DNA of 10,525 nucleotides from an uncultured Oscillospiraceae bacterium (GTDB taxonomy: Bacteria > Bacillota > Clostridia > Oscillospirales > Oscillospiraceae). Position numbers and translations under genes: made by a program. Of this stretch, positions 1-5,434 are shown piece after piece; position 1 is the first letter of the stretch, and the number at the start of each line of letters is the position of its first letter. The notes under the pieces are model-generated. The model saw nothing but the letters and a program-made list of their open reading frames with translations. It was not told where the DNA came from and searched no databases. Location: positions 1 to 10,525 of the forward strand of contig CALWYA010000040.1 of assembly GCA_944385645.1 (NCBI GenBank). The letters run 5' to 3'.

Positions 1-257
1 GCGGCCACCAGGGCGATGGGGGTCACCGAGATGCGCTTGTTGACGATGGGGATGCCGAACTCCTTCTCGATGGCCTCCCCAGTGGCCACCAGCTTCTCGG
101 CGTACCGGGTGACCTTGTCATAGATGGCGCCGCAGGCGGCCTTGGGGTCGCTGCGGGCGCAGGACAGCAGGGAGATGCCCATGGTGATGGTGCGCACGTC
201 CAGATGCTGCTGGTCGATCATCTGGATGGTCTGGAGAATTTCGTGTTGGTTGAGCAT
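1..257 (-). CDS. UPF0210 / PFL-like family protein, N-terminal part (runs off left edge)
   Basis: The first 85 codons are present; the rest lies beyond position 1. The protein starts [17 protein letters not shown] and continues with [13 protein letters not shown] and, at about residues 66-84, [18 protein letters not shown] recognise these as the conserved N-terminus of the UPF0210 (DUF711, PFL-like) family, typified by the pneumococcal protein encoded next to a UPF0237 ACT protein. Family members are about 450 residues and their reaction is not established. The ATG at 257-255 is chosen because AGGAGG lies at 271-266 with an 8-base spacer. The upstream gene on this strand is the ACT-domain gene, the usual partner, but here about 300 bases of repeats separate them. 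No promoter is evident between them, so co-transcription is likely (inference). Confidence 0.88.
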   Translation of the reverse strand, partial: MLNQHEILQTIQMIDQQHLDVRTITMGISLLSCARSDPKAACGAIYDKVTRYAEKLVATGEAIEKEFGIPIVNKRISVTPIALVA

Positions 258-280
258 GAGGCGATCCTCCTAAGTGATGT

Positions 281-418
281 CACGCTGCGGATTGGGCGCG
301 CGGCCGGGCCGACAACTCCTCCGACTCCGGGCAGACCCGGTTCCGCCTTCGGCGGCCCCTGGACTCTGCCCATCCGCTTCGGAGTCTGTCTCCCCTGCGC
401 GCCTATCCTCCGCGCTTA
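281..418. repeat. Structured intergenic repeat, copy 1
   Basis: This block begins CACGCTGCGGATTGGGCGCG and ends CCTATCCTCCGCGCTTA. It is an imperfect inverted repeat: the left end (CGGATTGGGCGCGC) is close to the reverse complement of the right end (GCGCGCCTATCCTCCG). Nested inner arms surround a small central hairpin around TTCCGCCTTCGGCGG. It matches the copy at 427-561 in order, length and most positions. No convincing ORF is present. Confidence 0.7.
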
Positions 419-426
419 AGCGTATC

Positions 427-561
427 ACGCTCCCATTGGGCGCATGGCCGGGTCGATAACTCCGACGACTCCGCCAAAACCCGCTCGCGCCAAAGGCGCT
501 CCCTGGGCTTTTGGCATCCGCTCTGTCGTTATCTCCCCTATGCGCCTATGGGTCGCGCTTA
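427..561. repeat. Structured intergenic repeat, copy 2 (tandem)
   Basis: This is a second copy of the 281-418 unit, starting CACGCTCCCATTGGGCGCAT and ending CCTATGGGTCGCGCTTA. The outer arms CCCATTGGGCGCAT and ATGCGCCTATGGG pair. Within them CCAAAACCC pairs with GGGCTTTTGG, and GCGCC with GGCGC, giving a branched hairpin. Its last three bases supply the TAA stop codon of the ACT-domain gene on the minus strand. Divergence from copy 1 includes paired substitutions that keep the fold. Confidence 0.7.
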
Positions 562-828
562 GATTCGATGCATGGCGTTGAAAATATCCTCCCGCTGGAT
601 GCGGATGGACAGGCCCTGCTCCCTGCCGGCCTGGTCCAGCACGTCGCTCAGCTCGGCGACGGAGTCGGCGCAGGCGGAGGTGTCCACCAGCATGACCATG
701 GTGAAGTACTCCTGGAGCACCGTCTGGGTGATGTCCAGGATGTTGATGTTGTGCTGGGCCAGCAGGGAGCACACGGCGGCGGTGATGCCCACGTGGTCCT
801 TTCCGATGACGGTGACGATGGCTTTCAT
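559..828 (-). CDS. Small ACT-domain protein, UPF0237 family
   Basis: An 89-residue protein, MKAIVTVIGKDHVGITAAV through to FNAMHRI. Length and sequence match the UPF0237 family of single ACT-domain proteins (about 88-90 residues), related to the regulatory domain of GcvR. The opening strand and GKDHVGI turn, the NINILDITQTV segment and the EYFTMVMLV strand are the ACT beta-alpha-beta pattern. ACT domains usually bind amino acids or other small ligands; the ligand here is unknown. The ATG at 828 overlaps the stop of yfbR (ATGA), so translation is probably coupled; a weak AGGAAAGGA stretch lies about 11 bases upstream. The downstream partner gene is UPF0210, as in other Firmicutes. The stop codon falls inside the end of an intergenic repeat, so the extreme C-terminus may have been set by that element. 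Confidence 0.92.
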   Translation of the reverse strand: MKAIVTVIGKDHVGITAAVCSLLAQHNINILDITQTVLQEYFTMVMLVDTSACADSVAELSDVLDQAGREQGLSIRIQREDIFNAMHRI

Positions 829-1469
829 TGCGCTTGTCCATCCTTTCCTGTAATAAGATCCAGTTGGGTCTGTCCGGAGAGTTCCTCGCCGCACCGCTGC
901 AGCTCGTCCAGGGTCAGCTGGAAGCCGGGCAGGAAGCGGTCCATGAAGTAGTCCAGGGCGGGGAGGGGGTTGTCCCGCAGGGCCGCGTAGGTCTGCTCCT
1001 CCGCGCTGCGGAACTCCGCGTTGCCCGCCTTGCGCTCCTCCACGCACTTGAGATAGGCGGACAGCTTGTCCGCCGCCTTCACCAGGGCCCGCACCTGCGG
1101 GTCGGGGATGGTGACGGCCGCCTCGAACTCCCCCCGCAGGTCCTCGGGGAGCATGGACAGCAGCTTCTGCTCCGCCGTGGCCTCCACCGCCTTGTAGGCG
1201 CTCTGGATGTCCGGGTTGTCGTACTTGATGGGGGTGGGCATGTCGCCGGTGAGGATCTCGCTGGCGTCGTGGTACAATGCCGCCACCGCCACCGCCCCCG
1301 GGTCCACCTGGCCGCCGAAATAGCGGTTCTGGATGACGGCCAGGGCGTGGGCCAGGACGGCCACCTGGTGGGAGTGCTCCTGGATATTCTCCGGCTGGGT
1401 GTTGCGCATGAGCCCCCAGCGGTTGATATACCGCATGCGGGCGATCATGGGGAAAAAGGACTCGGGCAA
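825..1469 (-). CDS. yfbR: 5'-deoxynucleotidase, HD-domain YfbR family
   Basis: A 214-residue cytoplasmic HD-domain phosphohydrolase. E. coli YfbR (199 residues) removes 5'-phosphate from deoxyribonucleoside monophosphates, and this protein aligns with it almost end to end. Metal ligands are visible: H33 (in EHSHQVAVLAH), H68-D69 (YHDASE) and D135 (VKAADKLSAYLK). R18 and W19 (INRWGLMRN), tied to deoxyribose recognition in YfbR, are present, as is GDMPTPIKY at 76-84. I chose the TTG at 1469 because AGGAGG lies at 1485-1480 with a 10-base spacer, and because this start places N17-R18-W19 exactly as in E. coli. The first in-frame ATG (1448) would remove seven conserved N-terminal residues. It overlaps the ACT gene by ATGA. 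The C-terminus is slightly longer than E. coli's. Confidence 0.93.
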   Translation of the reverse strand: MPESFFPMIARMRYINRWGLMRNTQPENIQEHSHQVAVLAHALAVIQNRYFGGQVDPGAVAVAALYHDASEILTGDMPTPIKYDNPDIQSAYKAVEATAEQKLLSMLPEDLRGEFEAAVTIPDPQVRALVKAADKLSAYLKCVEERKAGNAEFRSAEEQTYAALRDNPLPALDYFMDRFLPGFQLTLDELQRCGEELSGQTQLDLITGKDGQAQ

Positions 1470-1505
1470 AACGGTCGCGCCTCCTCGGACAGAAAAGATG
1501 GCACT

Positions 1506-1534
1506 ATGATACCACACGGGGAGAGTAAAGTAAA
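1506..1534 (-). promoter_or_regulatory. Sigma-A-type promoter of yfbR
   Basis: Read on the minus strand: -35 TTTACT (1534-1529), a 17-base spacer, and -10 TATCAT (1511-1506). The predicted transcript start is about 30 bases before the TTG start of yfbR. The -35 box touches the palindromic end of the 1534-1770 block. Confidence 0.65.
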
Positions 1535-1770
1535 CCGGGCCGGGAAATTTTCCCGGCAAAATGCCGTTACTTTCCCGCCCCCTGCGGGGCCGGAAAAGTC
1601 GTCGCTTCGCTCCATAAAAGCCCTTGCGGCGCAAGGGCTTTTATGGCATTCGATCCCATTCGAGGCGGGCTGCTGCCCCCTCGAGCTCCCCCGCCGCGGC
1701 ACAGGCGGTTATTGATCCGCGGAGGTTTTTCGACAAGCGGGACCGGGCCGGGAAATTTTCCCGGCCCGGT
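1534..1770. repeat. MITE-like block with palindromic terminal repeats
   Basis: Both ends carry ACCGGGCCGGGAAATTTT followed by CCCGGC; the 24-base string is identical at 1534-1557 and 1742-1765. Because it is nearly palindromic, it also reads as a 23-base terminal inverted repeat (1534-1556 against 1748-1770). Between the ends I see no convincing gene. There is a perfect palindrome at 1612-1646 and further CG-rich inverted repeats. I see no target-site duplication at the flanks. A non-autonomous mobile element is one reading; two copies of a shared terminator or operator motif is another. Confidence 0.5.
1612..1646. terminator. Perfect 35-base palindrome, probable bidirectional terminator
   Basis: Two 17-base arms (CCATAAAAGCCCTTGCG and its exact complement) surround a single G. 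Either strand would give an A-rich, GC-stem, U-rich hairpin (AAAAGCCC...GGGCUUUU), the form of a bidirectional intrinsic terminator. It lies between the end of putP and the yfbR promoter, so it would stop putP read-through. Confidence 0.6.
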
Positions 1771-1772
1771 CC
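1740..1772 (-). terminator. Hairpin after putP, probable terminator
   Basis: GGACCGGGCCGGGAAA and TTTCCCGGCCCGGTCC form a near-perfect inverted repeat starting 28 bases beyond the putP stop. There is no clean T tract after it on the minus strand, so termination efficiency is uncertain. It is also the right end of the 1534-1770 block. Confidence 0.5.
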
Positions 1773-1800
1773 ATCATTCCGTATCTGTCAGGGGCCCGGC

Positions 1801-3357
1801 TCAGCGGCCGGCCCGGACGTCGTCGAACTCCTGCTGGATCTCCCGGCTGGGGGCCCCGGTGGCCAGGGAGACCACCACGATGCACAGGCTGGAGAAAATG
1901 AAGGCGGGCAGCAGCTCGTACACGTCCCAGGCGCCGCCCAGGGGCCGCACCAGCAGGTTCCACACGAACACCATGCCGCCGCCGCCGATCATGCCGGCGA
2001 TGGCCCCGGCCCGGTTGGTGGGCTTCCAGAACAGGCTGAACAGCATCAGCGGCCCGAAGGTGGCGCCGAAGCCCGCCCAGGCGAAGCTGACGATGGTGAA
2101 GATGACGCTGTTCTCGTCCAGGGCCATGATGATGGCGATGCCGGTGATGGCCAGCAGGGTGATCCGGGAGACCCACAGCACCCGCTGATCGCTGGCCGTC
2201 TTGTGGAACAGGCCCTGATAGATGTTCTTGGCGAAGGCGGAGGCCGAGATCAGCAGATAGGAGTCGGAGGAGCTGATGGTGGCCGCCAGGATGCCCGCCA
2301 TCACCAGGCCCGCCAGCACGGGGGGCAGCAGGTGGGTGGACAGCAGGATGAAGATGTTCTCCGCCTCGGAGGCGGTGGTCAGCCCGGTGGGGAACAGGGC
2401 CCGGCCCATAAAGCCGATGATCACCGCCACGGTCAGGGAGATGAGCACCCACACGGTGGCGATGCGCCGGGAGTGGGTCAGCTCATGCTCACTGCGGATG
2501 GCCATGAAGCGCAGCAGCACCTGGGGCATGCCGAAGTAGCCCAGGCCCCAGGCCAGGGGGGACAGCACGTCCAGCACGCCGTAGCGCGCCGCCTCGCCGA
2601 ACTGGGGCACCCCGTTCACCGCCTCCTGGACCCCCTCCGCCGTGGTGACGGGGGTGGCGGCGCCGAAGAACTCCAAAAAGCCGGGGATGGAGCGGGCGTT
2701 GTCCAGCACCGCCCCCAGGCCGCCGGCGGCGGCGGTGCCGGTGACCAGGATGATGAGCAGGGCGCAGATCATCACCACCGCCTGCATGAAGTCGGAGGCG
2801 CTCTCGGCCAGGAAGCCGCCGATGATGGTGTACACCAGCACGAAGACGGCCCCCACGATCATCATGGGCACGTAGTCAAAGCCGAACAGGGTGGAGAACA
2901 GCTTGCCGCAGGTGACCAGGCAGCTGGCGGCGTACACGGTGAAGAACACCAGGATGAACAGGGCCGAGATGGTCATGACCACCGGGGTCTTCTCGTGGAA
3001 GCGGTTGGAGAAGAACTCCGGCAGGGTGATGGCGTTGCCCGCCTTGATGCTGTAGCGGCGCAGCCGCTTGGAGGTGATGAGCCAGTTGACGTAGGTGCCG
3101 ATGGCCAGACCGATGGCGGTCCAGGAGGCGTCGGCCAGGCCGCTCCAGTAGGCCACGCCGGGCAGGCCCATGAGCAGCCAGCCCGACATGTCCGAGGCCT
3201 CGGCACTCATGGCGGTGACCCAGGGGCCCAGGGTGCGGCCCCCCAGGAAGTACTCGTCGGAGCTCCGGTTGGCCCGCTTGGCGAAGGCGAAGCCGATGCC
3301 GATGACCACCAGCATATAGGCGATCATGGTCAGCATGATCTGTGTGGTATCTCCCAT
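1801..3357 (-). CDS. putP: Sodium:proline-type symporter (SSS family)
   Basis: A 518-residue integral membrane protein of the sodium:solute symporter family, closest in pattern to PutP (about 500 residues), which imports proline with Na+. About 13 hydrophobic helices run through the sequence. The sodium-site region SAEASDMSGWLLMGLPG (51-67) carries D56-M57, equivalent to PutP D55-M56. The helix segment AATISSSDSYLLISASA places S362-S363 where PutP has S340-T341. The family signature GYFGMPQVLLRFMAIRS is at 273-289. Substrate specificity for proline is inferred from overall similarity; a related amino acid or solute is possible. The ATG at 3357 precedes MGDTTQIMLTMIAYMLVV, a normal first helix; an AGAGGA site lies about 10 bases upstream. 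A longer in-frame start at 3462 would have to be translated from within the promoter and is rejected. It is a single-gene unit with its own promoter. Confidence 0.88.
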   Translation of the reverse strand: MGDTTQIMLTMIAYMLVVIGIGFAFAKRANRSSDEYFLGGRTLGPWVTAMSAEASDMSGWLLMGLPGVAYWSGLADASWTAIGLAIGTYVNWLITSKRLRRYSIKAGNAITLPEFFSNRFHEKTPVVMTISALFILVFFTVYAASCLVTCGKLFSTLFGFDYVPMMIVGAVFVLVYTIIGGFLAESASDFMQAVVMICALLIILVTGTAAAGGLGAVLDNARSIPGFLEFFGAATPVTTAEGVQEAVNGVPQFGEAARYGVLDVLSPLAWGLGYFGMPQVLLRFMAIRSEHELTHSRRIATVWVLISLTVAVIIGFMGRALFPTGLTTASEAENIFILLSTHLLPPVLAGLVMAGILAATISSSDSYLLISASAFAKNIYQGLFHKTASDQRVLWVSRITLLAITGIAIIMALDENSVIFTIVSFAWAGFGATFGPLMLFSLFWKPTNRAGAIAGMIGGGGMVFVWNLLVRPLGGAWDVYELLPAFIFSSLCIVVVSLATGAPSREIQQEFDDVRAGR

Positions 3358-3380
3358 AAATTTCCCGTCCTCTCTCCTCT

Positions 3381-3430
3381 GGATATTCCCGCGGCAGCAG
3401 GGGAAGAGGCCGCGGAAATTCAGAATATCC
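3381..3430 (-). promoter_or_regulatory. Structured 5' leader / palindromic operator of putP
   Basis: On the minus strand GGATATTC pairs with GAATATCC (8 bp). Inside, CCGCGGC pairs with GCCGCGG (7 bp) around a 13-base pyrimidine loop, CTCTTCCCCTGCT. The loop segment CUCUUC can pair with GAGGAG immediately after the hairpin, next to the ribosome binding region. This would allow a pseudoknot that hides the translation start region. The predicted transcript start (about 3428) may clip the outer stem; the inner stem would remain. Alternatively the outer arms are a DNA operator. No known riboswitch class is recognised. Confidence 0.45.
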
Positions 3431-3433
3431 TCC

Positions 3434-3462
3434 ATTATACCGGACCGGGCCCCATAAATCAA
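3434..3462 (-). promoter_or_regulatory. Sigma-A-type promoter of putP
   Basis: Minus strand: -35 TTGATT (3462-3457), a 17-base spacer, and a consensus -10 TATAAT (3439-3434). The leader to the ATG at 3357 is about 70 bases. Confidence 0.75.
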
Positions 3463-3487
3463 GCCAAAATTCCCCAGAGAGAGCGCG

Positions 3488-3519
3488 AAAAGCCGCCCGC
3501 CGGTCCTCCGGCGGGCGGC
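3488..3519 (-). terminator. Intrinsic terminator of the XRE membrane regulator gene
   Basis: A 12-bp perfect GC stem (GCCGCCCGCCGG, loop of 4, CCGGCGGGCGGC) starts five bases beyond the stop codon on the minus strand and is followed by TTTT. It lies just before the putP promoter. Confidence 0.85.
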
Positions 3520-3523
3520 TCTG

Positions 3524-4204
3524 TCACGGCTTCTGCTCCGACTCCGGCTCCTGCCGCCTCCGGCCCCTCCGCCAGGCCCGCCAGGTGCCGAAGAGCAGCA
3601 GCAGGACCAGCAGGCCCCGGCCGATGCCGATGGCGGCCGCGAGCAGATAGACGGAGTAGTGGAGCTCGGGGACGGCCAAATAGTAGTAGAGGTAGCGCAG
3701 CCCCATCACAGGGCCCCAGGGGGCCACTGAGATGTAGGGGTTGAACACCAACAGGCTCAGCCCCACCGCCAGCCAGCCCAGGATGAGCCAGGGGTGTTTT
3801 CGGGCCAGCAGCAGGGGCAGGCCCAGGATCATCAGGGCGGCGCCGATGACGGCCGCGACGGCCCCCAGTCCCGCCACCCCCAGCAGGAGCAGGATGCCCC
3901 CCAGCACCTCCAGGCACACGCCGACCATCTGGGGCCTGGTGAGGCCCCGGCGCCCCTCGGCCACATAGACCACTCGGGGCTCCGGCGGCTCCGGGGGCTC
4001 GGGCCGCTCCCCCTCCCGCACCAGCTGGTCCACGGTGACCCCGAACAGGTCGGCCAGGCGTATGATTTTATCCAGGTCGGGCACCGACTGGTTGGTCTCC
4101 CACTTGCTCACGCTCTGCCGGGACACCTCCAGGGCGGCGGCCAGCTCCTCCTGGGACATCTCCTTTTGGGTGCGCAGGGCCAGGATCTTCTCCCCCAGCG
4201 TCAT
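3524..4204 (-). CDS. XRE-family transcriptional regulator with C-terminal membrane segments
   Basis: A 226-residue protein. Residues 5-61 form a Cro/C1-type helix-turn-helix: LGEKILALRTQKEMSQEELA, then EVSRQSVSKWETNQSVPDLDKI and LADLFGVTVDQL. A proline/glutamate linker follows (REGERPEPPEPPEP, 63-76). About four hydrophobic segments come next, near 93-112, 114-135, 138-156 and 185-209, and an arginine-rich tail ends it. This layout is common in Clostridia and Bacilli for membrane-tethered XRE regulators, whose signals are mostly unknown. The ATG at 4204 follows AGGAGG with an 8-base spacer. The gene has its own promoter and a strong terminator, so it is monocistronic. A longer start at 4321 would run through the promoter and is rejected. 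Target genes cannot be named; self-regulation is a reasonable inference. Confidence 0.87.
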   Translation of the reverse strand: MTLGEKILALRTQKEMSQEELAAALEVSRQSVSKWETNQSVPDLDKIIRLADLFGVTVDQLVREGERPEPPEPPEPRVVYVAEGRRGLTRPQMVGVCLEVLGGILLLLGVAGLGAVAAVIGAALMILGLPLLLARKHPWLILGWLAVGLSLLVFNPYISVAPWGPVMGLRYLYYYLAVPELHYSVYLLAAAIGIGRGLLVLLLLFGTWRAWRRGRRRQEPESEQKP

Positions 4205-4237
4205 AGTCTCGTCCTCCTCGCGTCGGTTTCTGTCCCT

Positions 4238-4266
4238 ATGATAGCGGAAACGGCCGGCGCTGGCAA
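4238..4266 (-). promoter_or_regulatory. Sigma-A-type promoter of the XRE membrane regulator
   Basis: Minus strand: -35 TTGCCA (4266-4261), a 17-base spacer, and -10 TATCAT (4243-4238). The leader to the ATG is about 27 bases and contains the AGGAGG site. Confidence 0.7.
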
Positions 4267-4276
4267 GCAAGTCCCC

Positions 4277-4321
4277 TTGGAAAAGGCCGCAACTGACAGT
4301 TGCGGCGGGAGATTTTTCCAA
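4277..4321. promoter_or_regulatory. Nested palindrome upstream of the XRE regulator promoter
   Basis: Outer arms TTGGAAAA (4277-4284) and TTTTCCAA (4314-4321) are exact complements. Inside them GCCGCAACTG-A-CAGTTGCGGC (4286-4306) is a perfect palindrome with a one-base centre. It sits 11 bases upstream of the -35 box. It could be an operator, or a weak secondary terminator for the ABC operon because the minus-strand inner hairpin is followed by CCTTTTCC. Confidence 0.45.
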
Positions 4322-4361
4322 AAAAAGCAGAACTGTGCCCGGGCCCTGTGGGCCCGGGCAC
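4320..4361 (-). terminator. Intrinsic terminator of the GntR/ABC operon
   Basis: A 12-bp perfect stem (GTGCCCGGGCCC / GGGCCCGGGCAC, 3-base loop, 4335-4361) begins nine bases after the last gene's stop. On the minus strand it is followed, after eight bases, by seven Ts (4326-4320). Confidence 0.8.
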
Positions 4362-4370
4362 GGAAACTTC

Positions 4371-4643
4371 TTATTCCTGCTCCTGCCGGTCCTCCTCCGG
4401 GGGCTCCCGGTCCCGGTCGGACCGCCACAGCCAGAGCAGCCCGGCCACCGGCAGGACCGCCCCGAACAGGATGATCCGCAGGGCCAGCAGCAGGTCGTCC
4501 CCCAGGAACATCCCGGCCACCGCGCCCCCGTACAGCAGGGGGACCACGCAGCCCAGGTACCAGTGGGGGTCCTCCCGGCGGCACAGCCAGGCGTGGACCA
4601 CCACGGCGGCGAAGGCCAGGGAAAAGACGGTCCAGTGATCCAT
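4371..4643 (-). CDS. Small three-helix membrane protein, last gene of the ABC operon
   Basis: A 90-residue protein I do not recognise. Three hydrophobic segments are clear: about 3-20 (WTVFSLAFAAVVVHAWL), 29-48 (YLGCVVPLLYGGAVAGMFLG) and 51-73 (LLLALRIILFGAVLPVAGLLWLW). A charged tail rich in D, R and E follows. The ATG at 4643 is chosen because GAGGGGG lies about 9 bases upstream. A GTG at 4661 overlapping the permease stop (GTGA) would add six residues but lacks a properly spaced ribosome binding site. It lies 14 bases after the permease gene and before the operon terminator, so it is co-transcribed. It may be an accessory subunit of the transporter (inference only). Confidence 0.75.
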   Translation of the reverse strand: MDHWTVFSLAFAAVVVHAWLCRREDPHWYLGCVVPLLYGGAVAGMFLGDDLLLALRIILFGAVLPVAGLLWLWRSDRDREPPEEDRQEQE

Positions 4644-4657
4644 GGAAGCGCGCCCCC

Positions 4658-5434
4658 TCACTCCAGATTCAGGCGGGTCTTCAGCAGCCAGCTGGTGGCC
4701 AGGAACATCACCGCCGCGGGCAGCAGGATCATGGCGTTGGCCATCCAGAGGCCGGCGTGCTGGCCCAGGTTAGAGATCATCTCTACCAGCTCCAGCTCAT
4801 TGGTCAGGTCGAGATACAGGGTGGCCAGGATGTCCAGGCCGATGAAGGCCACCACGCTCATGACGATCCGGTGGGAGAACAGCTGGCCGATGGCCATGGC
4901 CAGATAGACCATCAGGGTCAGCAGGGCCAGCCCCAGGGCCACCATGACGCACATCTCGAAGAGATAGAGCAGGGCGTCGGGCTGTCCGAACAGGCCCTCC
5001 CACAGCTCCATAAAAAACGCCATGCTGAACACCTTGCCCCACTGGATGGGGACCAGGAGCAGGCAGGCCAGGAAGGTGATAACCATGCTGGCGATGGACA
5101 CGAAGACGGCGCAGACCAGCTTGGACAGCACCAGCTGCCAGGTGGGGACGGGGAGGGTGTTCATGAGATAGCCCTCGTTCCCCAGCAGCCCCTTGTAGAA
5201 CCGCTGGATGACGAAGATCATCACCGCCACGAACATGGCGAAGAGCACCCCGAAGAAGACGAGGGCGGTGATGAAGGCCAGGATGCCGTCCCCCGGGCCG
5301 ATGGTCACGTTGGTCTTCTCCTCAAAGGGCAGGGTGAACCGGTTCACCAGGGCGAGGACCAGACAGGCCGCCCACACCAGGGAGAAGGTCTTCCACATGG
5401 AGCGGAAGTCATATTTCAGCAGTTTCCACAGCAT
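4658..5434 (-). CDS. ABC-2-type transporter permease of the YtrA-like operon
   Basis: A 258-residue membrane protein with about six hydrophobic helices (near 16-32, 52-78, 102-128, 155-180, 190-212 and 230-250). It starts MLWKLLKYDFRSMWKTF, a cytoplasmic amphipathic opening typical of ABC-2 permeases. Between helices 2 and 3 it carries LGNEGYLMNTLPVPTWQLVLSK, a segment familiar from permeases paired with YtrB/BcrA-like ATPases. The ATG at 5434 overlaps the ATPase stop as TGATG, and AAGGAGG lies 9 bases upstream, so translation is coupled. It presumably dimerises in the membrane and is driven by the neighbouring ATPase. Substrate is unknown. Related operons respond to cell-wall antibiotics or bacteriocins, but that cannot be read from this sequence. 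Confidence 0.87.
   Translation of the reverse strand: MLWKLLKYDFRSMWKTFSLVWAACLVLALVNRFTLPFEEKTNVTIGPGDGILAFITALVFFGVLFAMFVAVMIFVIQRFYKGLLGNEGYLMNTLPVPTWQLVLSKLVCAVFVSIASMVITFLACLLLVPIQWGKVFSMAFFMELWEGLFGQPDALLYLFEMCVMVALGLALLTLMVYLAMAIGQLFSHRIVMSVVAFIGLDILATLYLDLTNELELVEMISNLGQHAGLWMANAMILLPAAVMFLATSWLLKTRLNLE

Noticed and set aside
204..459. Short plus-strand frames over the first intergenic region
   Set aside because: They fall in the tandem structured repeat and lack ribosome binding sites; the repeat explains the sequence better.
828..1715. A 295-codon plus-strand frame opposite yfbR
   Set aside because: It is antisense to a protein with all YfbR catalytic residues and has no independent support.
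1624..3744. A 706-codon open frame on the plus strand opposite putP
   Set aside because: It is antisense to a clear membrane transporter. Its translation is low-complexity and rich in G, Q, H and D, as expected from the complement of GC-rich codons, and it has no ribosome binding site or domain.
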